From: Bradyrhizobium guangzhouense
Lineage (GTDB): Bacteria; Pseudomonadota; Alphaproteobacteria; Rhizobiales; Xanthobacteraceae
NCBI RefSeq assembly: GCF_004114955.1
Contig: NZ_CP030053.1
Span: forward strand, 3,658,001 to 3,722,000
Direction: 5' to 3'
Length of the DNA stretch: 64,000 bases
The position numbers and the translations under genes are program-made. The notes beneath the pieces were generated by a model. That model had not been told where the DNA came from. It worked only from the letters and a program-made list of their open reading frames with translations, and did no database searches. Within the stretch, counting starts at the first letter, position 1. The number at the start of each line of letters is the position of its first letter. Shown in pieces: positions 8,728 through 16,186 of this stretch.

Positions 8728-9765
8728 TTACGGCTCCGCCGTGACCTGCCAGGTCCCGGCATCCACGGCGCTGACCGCATAGCCCGCCACATTGGCATCG
8801 CTCAGCGCCTCGATGTTGAGCTCGACCGTGTCGGACGAGCGCAGGCGATCGGGCAGGGTGCGGATCAGCTGCTGGAACTTGCGCGCCTCGTCCTGCGCCT
8901 CGGCCATGGTGACGGCCTTGAAGCGGAATGCCGTGCCCGCCGAGGTCTGCGCGAGACGGCCGACATCGGCCGTGATCACGGTTGCGATCTTGGGGTAGCC
9001 GCCTGAGGTACCGCGATCCATCATCAGCGCGATCGGCGAACCGTTGCCGGGCACCTGGATGCTGCCGTTGACAGTGCCATCAGAGACGATGTTGTGGCCG
9101 TGCAGGTGCTTGATGGCGGGACCTTCGAGCCGGTAGCCCATGCGGTCCGACGTCGCCGAGATCTTCCACTCGCTATCCAGGAACAGCGCCTTGTTGGCGT
9201 CGTCGAACTCGTCGTCCTGCGGACCCAGGACGATGCGGATCGGGCCGCCCACCGGCTTTGGCAATTCAATCCGCAACTCAGGCGCGCCGCTGGCGGCATC
9301 GACCGCGAATTCGTCGCCGGCCTGGAGCGGGCGCGGGTAGGGGCTGCCGAGCCCGGCGCGGGCGTTCACCGCGAGGCTGCCGAACACCTCTTCGCCCTTG
9401 ATGGCGCCTTCGATCGCGAGATACGTGAACGAGCCGCCACGCGCAAAGCCCAGCGTCAGCGTCTCGCCGTCCTTCAACGTCACCGACGTGTCCATCACGA
9501 CCGGTTTCCCGGCGACATCGGCATTGCGCGGCGCACCCGACAAGGCGACGCGCACGGCGCCGTCCCTGGCCGTAAACGTCGCACCGAACGGGCCGATCTC
9601 GACCGCGGCTGCGAACGGCTCGTTGCCAACGAGCGTATTCGCCGCGGCCAGCGCCAGCCGATCCATCGCGCCGCTGACCGTGAGGCCATAGCGCTGCGCG
9701 CCGAAGCGGCCGCCATCCTGGACGGAGCTCGCAGGCCCGATGCTGGCGACGATCAGCCGGCTCAT
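8728..9765 (-). CDS. pxpC: 5-oxoprolinase subunit C (biotin-dependent carboxyltransferase family)
   Basis: The 345-residue protein has the KipA/allophanate-hydrolase subunit-2 fold: VASIGPASSVQDGGRFGAQRYGL at the N-terminus and GNGSPIALMMDRGTSGGYPKI near 240. With PxpA and PxpB it forms the 5-oxoprolinase. Older annotation calls it urea amidolyase-related or biotin-dependent carboxyltransferase, but the adjacent pxpA and pxpB settle the role. Its start overlaps the pxpB stop by 4 bases. Confidence 0.92.
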   Translation of the reverse strand: MSRLIVASIGPASSVQDGGRFGAQRYGLTVSGAMDRLALAAANTLVGNEPFAAAVEIGPFGATFTARDGAVRVALSGAPRNADVAGKPVVMDTSVTLKDGETLTLGFARGGSFTYLAIEGAIKGEEVFGSLAVNARAGLGSPYPRPLQAGDEFAVDAASGAPELRIELPKPVGGPIRIVLGPQDDEFDDANKALFLDSEWKISATSDRMGYRLEGPAIKHLHGHNIVSDGTVNGSIQVPGNGSPIALMMDRGTSGGYPKIATVITADVGRLAQTSAGTAFRFKAVTMAEAQDEARKFQQLIRTLPDRLRSSDTVELNIEALSDANVAGYAVSAVDAGTWQVTAEP

Positions 9766-10493
9766 GCGTCGACCCGTTCGGCGATGATCTCGCCGGCCTC
9801 GGCGGCGCGATCCAGCTCCTTGAACGTCTTGGGGTCGATGGCAAAAAACGTCACGCGATCACCGGGCTCGGTGAGGAAGGTCGGGTTGCGGTGGAGTTGA
9901 TAGGTCCTGACGGGCGTGCGGCCGAGCAGATGCCAGCCGCTCGGCGCCGCCAGGCACTGGATGCCGGCCTGGATGCCGCCGATCGAGATCGTTCCTGCAG
10001 GCGTGAAGAGCCGCGGCGACTGCCGCCGCGACATGTGCAGCGATTTGTCGAGACCGCTGAGATAGGACCAGCCCGGCGTGAAGCCGATCATGGCGACGCG
10101 ATAATCGCCGCCGGCGTGCCGGGCGACGATGTCGTCGGGCGTGGTATTCAGTGCCTTAGCGACATCCTCGAGGTCGATGCCGTGCTCGCCGCCATAGGCG
10201 ACGGGAATGCGCCAGCGCCGCGCTTTTGTGGTGGGCGGCAACGACTGGCCGGTGAGCGCAAGCAGCTTTTCGCCGAGCGCATCGAATCCGATCTTGTCGG
10301 GGTCGTAATGTACCAGCAGCGAGCGATAGGTCGGGATCGTCTCCGAGATGCCGCTGATCGGCGAAGCTGCAAGCGCCTTGTCGAGCGCCAGCACACGCTC
10401 ATTGGCGGCGTCGTCGATGGTGCGGCTGAACTCGACCGTGACGGCGCTGTCGCCACTGGGCAGAAGGCGGGGCGGGTGGAGCGTCGCGGCCAT
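9762..10493 (-). CDS. pxpB: 5-oxoprolinase subunit B (KipI/allophanate hydrolase subunit 1 family)
   Basis: The 243-residue protein carries the family motifs LLPSGDSAVTVEF at the N-terminus, IPVAYGGEHGIDLEDVA near 95, GFTPGWSYLSGLD near 135 and the TPAGTISIGGIQAGI stretch near 165. It is the first gene of the pxpBCA run. In Bacillus the homologue KipI inhibits a sporulation kinase, but with pxpA and pxpC beside it the 5-oxoprolinase role is the better call. Confidence 0.92.
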   Translation of the reverse strand: MAATLHPPRLLPSGDSAVTVEFSRTIDDAANERVLALDKALAASPISGISETIPTYRSLLVHYDPDKIGFDALGEKLLALTGQSLPPTTKARRWRIPVAYGGEHGIDLEDVAKALNTTPDDIVARHAGGDYRVAMIGFTPGWSYLSGLDKSLHMSRRQSPRLFTPAGTISIGGIQAGIQCLAAPSGWHLLGRTPVRTYQLHRNPTFLTEPGDRVTFFAIDPKTFKELDRAAEAGEIIAERVDA

Positions 10494-10616
10494 GAGATGT
10501 CGAATTCGGGCCTTGAGGAATGCGCGGGCTCGACCTTGAGTTCCGCCTCAACCCTGCTTCGCGTAAATGCGCCCGCAAGTCCAATAAATTAATGCCGGGG
10601 GTGACGATAAAGCCTT

Positions 10617-10636
10617 GTTATCGCGTCGCATAACAG
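10617..10636. promoter_or_regulatory. Candidate operator palindrome in the pxpB / rraA-like divergent region
   Basis: TGTTAT and ATAACA form a 6-base inverted repeat separated by eight bases, inside the 247-base gap between two divergent operons. The shape is that of a dimeric repressor site. No regulator gene lies nearby, so the factor is unknown and the call is weak. Confidence 0.25.
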
Positions 10637-10740
10637 CCCGGCAGGGCCGCATTCTTGTCAGGGCTTTGGCCCTTGACGGGAAGCCCCCGGCTCGCAAGAT
10701 GCGCGCGTTCTTTCCCGCACCTCGGAGCTCGTTCTCGTCC

Positions 10741-11439
10741 ATGTCGCTGTCACCCGAAGCCCGCAAGACCCTCGCCGGCATCACCACCGCCACCATCACC
10801 ACGGTCCTGCTGAAGAAGGGCCTGCGCAATGTGTGGATGCGCGGGGCGCGTCCGCTGCGTCCGGGCCTGCCGCGCCTGGTGGGACCGGCCTTCACGCTGC
10901 GCTTCGTGCCGGCGCGCGAGGATCTGGCGACGCCGGAATCCTGGTCGTCGCCGATCTCGACCCGCACCGCGATCGAGGCCATGCCCGAAGGCTGCATTGC
11001 CGTGGTCGACGCCATGGGCATCACCGACGCGGGCATCTTCGGCGATATCCTCTGCGCCCGCATGATGAAGCGTGGCGTCACCGCGCTCGTCACCGACGGC
11101 GTCGTGCGTGACGTCGAGGGCGTGCTCGGCACCAACCTTCCGGTCTGGTGCGACGGCTATGCCGCGCCGCCGTCCGTGGCCGGCCTGACCTTCGTCGGCT
11201 GGGGCGAGCCGATCGGCTGCGGCGGCGTCGCCGTGTTCCCGAACGACATCGTCGTCGCCGACCAGGACGGCTGCGTGCTGATCCCGCAGGCGATGCTCGA
11301 TCACGTTCTCGCCGAGGGCGTCGAGCAGGAGCGGATGGAAGCCTGGATCGTCAACGAGGTGAACAATGGCGCGGTGCTGCCGGGCCTCTACCCCATGAAC
11401 GCCGAAACCAAGGCGCGCTACGCCGCCAGCAAGAAGTAA
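10741..11439 (+). CDS. RraA family protein (aldolase / regulator family)
   Basis: The 232-residue protein has the RraA-fold core: IAVVDAMGITDAGIFGDILCARMMKRG, then VTDGVVRDVEG, and a C-terminal NDIVVADQDGCVLIPQ. Homologues are either inhibitors of RNase E or, more often in soil bacteria, 4-hydroxy-4-methyl-2-oxoglutarate/oxaloacetate aldolases. The G-D-x-x-x-A and T-D-G-x-x-R-D motifs of the aldolase type are present. Upstream in-frame starts exist (10699, 10615), but 10741 fits the family. A cupin gene follows after 17 bases, so they probably form one unit of unknown substrate. Confidence 0.8.
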   Translation: MSLSPEARKTLAGITTATITTVLLKKGLRNVWMRGARPLRPGLPRLVGPAFTLRFVPAREDLATPESWSSPISTRTAIEAMPEGCIAVVDAMGITDAGIFGDILCARMMKRGVTALVTDGVVRDVEGVLGTNLPVWCDGYAAPPSVAGLTFVGWGEPIGCGGVAVFPNDIVVADQDGCVLIPQAMLDHVLAEGVEQERMEAWIVNEVNNGAVLPGLYPMNAETKARYAASKK

Positions 11440-11456
11440 CAGGAAACGAGGACACC

Positions 11457-11861
11457 ATGGACATCACGCTCGCAGGCACGCGGCCGACCCGCCGCGCGCC
11501 CAAGGAAAACTTCACCGGCACCGTGTTGCAGGATCCCATCAACATGGCGCCGGCGCCTGCGCGGCTGAACGTCTCGCGCGTCTCGTTCGAGCCCGGTGCT
11601 CGCACCAATTGGCACCATCATCCGCTCGGGCAGACGCTCTACGTGATTTCGGGCGTCGGCCGCGTCCAGACCAAAGGCGGCCCGGTCAAGGAAATCCGTC
11701 CTGGCGACACGGTCTGGATCCCGCCGGGTGAAGTGCATTGGCACGGCGCCTCGCCGGGTAACTCCATGTGCCACATCGCCATGCAGGAAGCGCTCGACGG
11801 CGTGTTCTCGACCTGGCTCGAGCCGGTCACCGACGCCGAATACGGCGCGGCGCTGGGCTAG
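11457..11861 (+). CDS. Small cupin protein ((R)-mandelonitrile lyase-like)
   Basis: The 134-residue single-domain cupin has the metal-binding set NWHHHPLGQTLYV and a second motif IPPGEVHWHGA. It resembles the carboxymuconolactone-decarboxylase-associated cupins and the (R)-mandelonitrile lyase fold. The ATG at 11457 follows GAAACGAGG and lies 17 bases after the RraA-like gene, so the two are likely co-transcribed. The substrate cannot be told. A longer in-frame reading from 11148 overlaps the RraA-like gene and is rejected. Confidence 0.85.
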   Translation: MDITLAGTRPTRRAPKENFTGTVLQDPINMAPAPARLNVSRVSFEPGARTNWHHHPLGQTLYVISGVGRVQTKGGPVKEIRPGDTVWIPPGEVHWHGASPGNSMCHIAMQEALDGVFSTWLEPVTDAEYGAALG

Positions 11862-11871
11862 AGCGCTCCGG

Positions 11872-12228
11872 CTAGATCCGCTCCGCGGTCCACGTCCCCG
11901 AGCACATGGCGCCACGCCATGTGCCGGAGCCTGATGTGCCGCTGAGCCGGCCAGAACCGACGGCGTGCTTGATGCCAGTGCTCAAGGTCACGTTGATGCT
12001 GCCGGCATCGGCGACGCGGCCCGATGCCGTCACTGCTGTGCTGCTTGAGGCGATCTGGCCGTTGCTGATGCCGATTGCGACCGTCGCGCCGTTGCCGCAG
12101 GTTTCGCTCGACGACGAGATGCGGACATTCCATGTCCCGTCGAAGGTCGAGCCCGCGGCATCCGCCTGTGTGAGCGGAAATGCGATCGCGATAATGGTGG
12201 CTAGGAGACCCTTGCAAAATCCGTTCAT
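11872..12228 (-). CDS. Small secreted protein of unknown function
   Basis: The 118-residue product has a clear signal peptide (GLLATIIAIAFPLTQADA) followed by a Ser/Thr/Gly-rich domain that starts FDGTWNV and ends GTWRGAMCSGTWTAERI. Two cysteines in the mature part (SETCGNG and MCSGTW) could form a disulfide. Repeated G-T-W elements suggest a small beta-barrel or sandwich. The start at 12228 lies just behind a GGGTGT region; upstream in-frame codons would add a non-signal extension. It is convergent with the cupin gene. I do not recognise a named family. Confidence 0.75.
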   Translation of the reverse strand: MNGFCKGLLATIIAIAFPLTQADAAGSTFDGTWNVRISSSSETCGNGATVAIGISNGQIASSSTAVTASGRVADAGSINVTLSTGIKHAVGSGRLSGTSGSGTWRGAMCSGTWTAERI

Positions 12229-12351
12229 GACACACCCCTGTGGTTGACCATGCGGGGATCGTGTCATCGGCGCAAGGTTCGCGATGTGAGGACTGTCACG
12301 CGCGCCAAAGCCTGTGTGAGGTGACGCACATCGCGACACCTTCGCAAAACA

Positions 12352-12376
12352 AAGGGGCCCGGATCACGGGCCCCTT
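12352..12376 (-). terminator. Intrinsic terminator of the DUF2147-like gene
   Basis: Arms AAGGGGCCCG and CGGGCCCCTT form a perfect 10-pair stem with a five-base loop. On the minus strand it is followed by TTGTTTT. It lies 26 bases past the stop of the gene at 12402-13307. Confidence 0.85.
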
Positions 12377-12401
12377 GTCATCTCGAAATCGTCGAGCCGG
12401 T

Positions 12402-13307
12402 CTAGTTCACGCGAGTCCAGGTCTGGCCGCCGCAGAACATGCCGCCAAAGGCGCAGCCTTGCACGCGCAGGCGGTCAGTGCCCCTTAACGTGATCGTCGA
12501 ATCGTAAGTCGAGCCCGAATTGGGATCGAGGATGCGGCCGGACCATTTCTGGTCCTTGCCGGGCTTCATGTTGATCAGAACCTGCTCGCCATTCTGGTTC
12601 GATTTGCTGTCGACCGAATAGCCGCAAAGGTTGTTGCCGCACTGCTCGATGCGGACCTTGCCTTCCTTCTCCTCGGTGAGCCAGACGCCGAGCGGTGAAT
12701 TGAGGTCGCGCGCAGTCGCGGCTGCGGGAGGCGGCGGTGCGACAGCGGCGGCCTGCACGGGAGCAGGGGCTGGCGCGGGTGCTGGTTGCTGCGCCGGTGC
12801 AGGTGGTGCGGCGGCGACGGTTGGAGCCGGCGGTGGAGGTGGTGCGGGTGGCACCGCAGCCACCGTCGGGGCCGCGCTCGGAGCCGGTTGAGGCGGCGGC
12901 ACCATGTCTTCTGCCGGGGCGGTGCTGGCAGTCGCCGCAGCAGGCGGAGCGGGCGATGATGGTGGCGCGGGCGGCGGCGCTGCGGCGGCCGGGGCGGGCG
13001 CCGCTGGAGCGGCAGGAGCCTGCTCAGCCGCCGGAGGTGCGACGACGGGAGCGGGGGCCGGCGCGGGAGCAGGCTGCGTTTGCGGATCGACCTTCGCCTG
13101 CTGCGGCGCTTGCTGGTCCTGCTTGGTGTCGTTCTTCTTGGCTTTCTTGGATTTACCCTGACCGGTGTTGTCATACACGCCGGGGATCTGAACCGTGCCG
13201 CGGTCCGGATCGATGCGGATGGTGCGGCCACCATACTCGAACGTGTACTGCGCCTGCGCTGCGGTGCTCGCCAAAAGGAATGCGGCCGTGGCCAACAGCT
13301 TCCTCAT
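12402..13307 (-). CDS. Secreted protein with Pro/Ala-rich linker and C-terminal DUF2147-like domain
   Basis: The 301-residue product starts with a signal peptide (MRKLLATAAFLLASTAAQAQ). A short conserved N-terminal piece (YTFEYGGRTIRIDPDRGTVQIPGVYD) is followed by a Lys-rich patch and about 130 residues of Pro/Ala/Val low complexity. The C-terminal globular part (about 205-301) begins SPLGVWLTEEKEGKVRIEQCG and ends CGGQTWTRVN, as in DUF2147 proteins. Of the two close ATGs, 13307 has the GGGAGATGG ribosome-binding site at proper spacing. The low-complexity region looks like a cell-wall-spanning linker. Function is unknown. Confidence 0.8.
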   Translation of the reverse strand: MRKLLATAAFLLASTAAQAQYTFEYGGRTIRIDPDRGTVQIPGVYDNTGQGKSKKAKKNDTKQDQQAPQQAKVDPQTQPAPAPAPAPVVAPPAAEQAPAAPAAPAPAAAAPPPAPPSSPAPPAAATASTAPAEDMVPPPQPAPSAAPTVAAVPPAPPPPPAPTVAAAPPAPAQQPAPAPAPAPVQAAAVAPPPPAAATARDLNSPLGVWLTEEKEGKVRIEQCGNNLCGYSVDSKSNQNGEQVLINMKPGKDQKWSGRILDPNSGSTYDSTITLRGTDRLRVQGCAFGGMFCGGQTWTRVN

Positions 13308-13368
13308 TTCCATCTCCCGAAAAGCTGGTCCCCGCACCGACGCTTACGCCTCGGTTCATCTGCGAAAA

Positions 13369-13384
13369 GTGATCTAGATCACTG
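13369..13384. promoter_or_regulatory. CRP-type palindrome upstream of the DUF2147-like gene
   Basis: AGTGATCTAGATCACT is a perfect 16-base palindrome with the GTGA-N6-TCAC spacing of cAMP-CRP sites. Its centre is about 69 bases upstream of the start at 13307. It is a candidate site only; the binding protein is not known. Confidence 0.4.
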
Positions 13385-13461
13385 TCACGGTATGAGTCGC
13401 CTACCGGTGGTTCCGGGTTCAATAACGCCGAACTCGGTCCCGAGTTGGATGGGCGGTCCAG

Positions 13462-13962
13462 CTACTTCTCCGGGCAGCGCGAATCCGCAGCCCGCTCGGC
13501 ACGGGCGAGGGCCGCCGCGTTGGCCTTCTCGGTGTGGATCTCGACTGCACCAACAAGGCAGGCTGTCTCGCCGTTGATCGCGAACACTGATAGTTCCTGG
13601 ACCTCGCGCTCGTCGTCACCGACCCGGCTCCAGGTCCGGATCACCGCGGCCCTGGGAACGCCGGCGCGCATGATCCACTGCACCCTGTCGCCAAAGGCCT
13701 TGCCGGCGCCGCGCCATTGCGCCGTCGGCCCCTCCACCTTCTCGATCGCGCGCTTCGGCGCAATCGTCAGCGAGACGATGTTGCCCTCGTCGGCGAAGCG
13801 GACGACGTAGCCGGCGGGTCCCGGGCAGGTCCACAGCCCGAACCCTTCCTTGGATTGATCCTTGCAGGCGGGACCCGTCGCCGGCGTGAAGGGCGTCTGC
13901 CCGAATGCACTGCCGGCTCCGGCCGTTGCGAGTACAGCCGCGACCGCGATCACGTGACGCAT
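13462..13962 (-). CDS. Periplasmic protein of unknown function
   Basis: The 166-residue product has a signal peptide (MRHVIAVAAVLATAGAGSAFGQ) and four cysteines in the mature part, two in the first 25 mature residues (PACKDQ, LWTCPGPAGY), one at ETACLVG and one near the end (DSRCPEK), so two disulfides are possible. The start lies 4 bases after the stop of the PheC-like gene, so the two are almost certainly one transcript. No family recognised; the pairing suggests an accessory role, but this is inference. Confidence 0.75.
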   Translation of the reverse strand: MRHVIAVAAVLATAGAGSAFGQTPFTPATGPACKDQSKEGFGLWTCPGPAGYVVRFADEGNIVSLTIAPKRAIEKVEGPTAQWRGAGKAFGDRVQWIMRAGVPRAAVIRTWSRVGDDEREVQELSVFAINGETACLVGAVEIHTEKANAAALARAERAADSRCPEK

Positions 13963-13966
13963 GATG

Positions 13967-14761
13967 CTAGTCGAACCAGGCGGCGTAGATCTTCTTGTAG
14001 CTGCCGTCCTCCATGGAGATGTGCAGCCACTGGTCGACGAAGGCCTTCAGCGCCATGTCGCGCTGGAGCCAGTAGGCCTTCTCCGAGAAATCGAACGGCT
14101 TGTCCGGATGCACCGCGCAGAGCACGCCCGAGTTCTGCTTCTGCTGGTAGCGGGTCTCGGAGGCGTCCGTCATCATCAGATCGGCGTTGCCCTTGGCGAT
14201 CTCGTGGAAGATCTCGGTGTTGTCGGGAAATACGGTGATGTCGGCGTCCTTGATGTTGGCGCGCGCGAAACGCTCGTTGGTGCCGCCGGGATTGACGATG
14301 ACACGTGTGCCTTTCTTGTCGATATCGGCAATGGACTGGTACTTGCCGACGTCGGCGCAGCGCGCGATCGGCGTCTTGCCCTCGCGCATGATCGGCATCG
14401 AGAAATAGCCCTTCTTCTGCCGATCGAGCGTCACGGAGACGCCGCCCATCGCGATATCGAACTGATCGGCCTCGAAATCCTTCATGAGCTTCGGCCAGGC
14501 CGTCGGTACGAACTCGACCTTGACGCCAAGCGCCTTGCCGAGCGCCTCGGCCATGTCGACGTCGAACCCGGAGAACTGCTGCGTCGTCTTGTCCAGATAG
14601 GTGAAGGGCTTGTAGTCGCCGGTCATACCGACGCGCAAGGTGCCGCGCTTGATGATCTCGTCGAGGCGCGAGGTCGATGCCTGCTGCGCATGCGCCGAAA
14701 GGTTTGTCAGCGATATTGCGGCCAAAACTGCAAGGATTCGAACTGATATTCGAACGATCAT
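13967..14761 (-). CDS. PheC-like periplasmic cyclohexadienyl (prephenate/arogenate) dehydratase
   Basis: The 264-residue protein has a signal peptide (ILAVLAAISLTNLSAHAQQ) and the fold of family-3 solute-binding proteins. However, several segments match the cyclohexadienyl dehydratase PheC better than amino-acid-binding proteins: RGTLRVGMTGDYKPFTYLD, DIAMGGVSVTLDRQ, NPGGTNERFARANI, LMMTDASETRYQ, LCAVHPDKPFDF and KAYWLQRD. The Glu in GGTNE (about residue 160) corresponds, from memory, to the general acid of PheC. No permease or ATPase genes are adjacent. If correct it makes phenylpyruvate or phenylalanine in the periplasm. The alternative is an orphan polar amino-acid-binding protein. A longer in-frame reading to 15115 runs against another gene and is rejected. 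Confidence 0.72.
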   Translation of the reverse strand: MIVRISVRILAVLAAISLTNLSAHAQQASTSRLDEIIKRGTLRVGMTGDYKPFTYLDKTTQQFSGFDVDMAEALGKALGVKVEFVPTAWPKLMKDFEADQFDIAMGGVSVTLDRQKKGYFSMPIMREGKTPIARCADVGKYQSIADIDKKGTRVIVNPGGTNERFARANIKDADITVFPDNTEIFHEIAKGNADLMMTDASETRYQQKQNSGVLCAVHPDKPFDFSEKAYWLQRDMALKAFVDQWLHISMEDGSYKKIYAAWFD

Positions 14762-14863
14762 CTCTTTTCCACCCACGCCCGAGCTGTCATTGTGCAGCTC
14801 TTCTGAGGTGGATTTAGACCAGATGCCGGTTTCTGGCGAGATGGAATTGAAGGGAATTGTGAA

Positions 14864-15373
14864 GTGACGATCTCGATGTACGAGGCCTCGGTCGGCCTCT
14901 TCGTACCCTATTTGCGCAATCTGTCCGTGCTGCTCGACAAGGGCGTCGCCTATGCCGAGACCCGCAAGTTCAATCCGGCGGTTCTGCTCGGCATGCGCAT
15001 GGCGCCGAACATGTACGATCTGGCGCAGCAGATTGGCGAAGCCTGCCGACACGCCACCGTTGCGCCGGCCTTGCTGGCGCAATGCGAGCCGGTCGCGCTG
15101 CCGCCGCTGGAGCACGACATGGCCGGGCTCCAGGCGCGGATCGCCACCTCAATCGAGTTCATTGAAAGCCTGCCGCGTGCCGAGATCGATGCGGCGGCGG
15201 AGCTGAAAGTCTTCTTCAAGCTGAAGAACGGGACCGAGCTGCCCTTTACCGGGCGGACGCTGCTGCTCACCAACAGCGTCCCGCAATTCTTCTTTCACGT
15301 TACGACCGCGTACGATTTGTTGCGGCACGCGGGTGTCGAGCTCGTGAAGAAGGACTTCTTGGGAAGGAAGTAG
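14864..15373 (+). CDS. DUF1993 family protein
   Basis: The 169-residue cytoplasmic protein matches the DUF1993 pattern: MYEASVGLFVPYLRNLSVLLDKG at the N-terminus, a central RMAPNMYDLAQQI segment, LPFTGRTLLLTNSVPQFFFHVTTAYDLLRHAGVE and an all-helical composition like the DinB fold. It begins with GTG at 14864 (an ATG four codons on is the alternative). It is divergent from the PheC-like gene. The molecular function of DUF1993 is unknown. Confidence 0.85.
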   Translation: MTISMYEASVGLFVPYLRNLSVLLDKGVAYAETRKFNPAVLLGMRMAPNMYDLAQQIGEACRHATVAPALLAQCEPVALPPLEHDMAGLQARIATSIEFIESLPRAEIDAAAELKVFFKLKNGTELPFTGRTLLLTNSVPQFFFHVTTAYDLLRHAGVELVKKDFLGRK

Positions 15374-15384
15374 CGCTTGGTGTT

Positions 15385-15516
15385 CACCTCTTCCCAGCGG
15401 GGAGAGGTCGGATTGCGCAGCAATCCGGGTGAGGGGGCGCAACGTACATTGAGACCTGAACCCCTCACCCGGATCGCATCTTCGATGCGCTCCGACCTCT
15501 CCCTTCGGGAGAGGTG
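15385..15516. repeat. Paired palindromic intergenic repeat
   Basis: Two inverted copies of the same module face each other. The left copy (15385-15437) runs from CACCTCTTCCCAGCGGGGAG to the GGGTGAGGGG end. The right copy (15461-15516) begins CCCCTCACCCGGATCGC and ends with CTCTCCC-TTCG-GGGAGAGG. Each copy contains its own inner hairpins (GGATTGC/GCAATCC on the left, GCGGGAG-type stem on the right). I recognise this type as a dispersed repeat of Bradyrhizobium/Rhodopseudomonas intergenic regions. It lies between convergent genes and could also act as a terminator. Confidence 0.75.
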
Positions 15517-15543
15517 CACGGAGAGAGTGGCCCCCAAGCTAAC

Positions 15544-16020
15544 TTATGCCTCGCCCTTGCGCTCGTAATCGGCAAGCGAGCTGCGACCGGCGATCTCGCT
15601 GCGAAGCAGTTCGAAGCGCCGGCGCGCCTCGTTCTCGTGTTCATCGACAAAATTCACGGCGGCCTCGCTGGTCATGGGGCCGCTGACCACGGGGGCGGAC
15701 TGCTCGCCGATGGTCTCGTGCACGTAATACTGCCCGTCGTCGCCGCGATGGACCGTCCATTTCAGGCGGATCGCCACCATCGGGCCGGGACCGACCTTGC
15801 TGTAGCCATCGGCATCGGACGGGTGCTCCGGCGCCAGCGGCTGTTCCTCGACCACGGGATGCTCGTGCGCGTCCAGGCCAGAATGTTCGGCTTCGACCGG
15901 ATGCTCATCGGCGACGGCCGTTTCGGTCCCGGCGTCCCGGACGACGAAGGTGGGCTCGGGGTGCTCGAAAATGCTGGCGATGGTCGCCAGCGCTTGGTCG
16001 GTCGGGTCGATCTCTGACAA
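15544..16020 (-). CDS. Acidic protein of unknown function, TTG start
   Basis: The 158-residue product begins LSEIDPTDQALATIASIFEHPE if TTG at 16020 is used. GGAGG lies eight bases upstream, which decides this start over longer in-frame readings. The first half is very acidic and His-rich (EHPVEAEHSGLDAHEHPV) and unlikely to be ordered. The second half (about 80-158) has WTVHRGDDGQYYVHETIG and SEAAVNFVDEHENEARRRFELL, with alternating strands and a terminal helix. No signal peptide or cysteine was seen. I do not recognise a named family. Confidence 0.65.
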   Translation of the reverse strand: MSEIDPTDQALATIASIFEHPEPTFVVRDAGTETAVADEHPVEAEHSGLDAHEHPVVEEQPLAPEHPSDADGYSKVGPGPMVAIRLKWTVHRGDDGQYYVHETIGEQSAPVVSGPMTSEAAVNFVDEHENEARRRFELLRSEIAGRSSLADYERKGEA

Positions 16021-16148
16021 GGTCCATCCTCCAGCTCGACGCGGCCGGCAAATCTGTCCCACTGCCGCCGCGGCCGGATACATTACGCGGGTTTGATTAA
16101 GGCTGAGTTGGGGCCCGATCTGCACCAAAATGGGACGCATTCTGGCCC

Positions 16149-16180
16149 TCCGAAGGCGGGTCGAAACACCCGCCTTCGGA
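16149..16180 (-). terminator. Terminator-like stem-loop after the sugar ABC operon
   Basis: TCCGAAGGCGGGT and ACCCGCCTTCGGA form a perfect 13-pair stem with a six-base loop, directly after the stop of the dehydrogenase gene. There is no T run on the minus strand, so termination may be imperfect or processing-related. Confidence 0.6.
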
Positions 16181-16186
16181 ATTACG

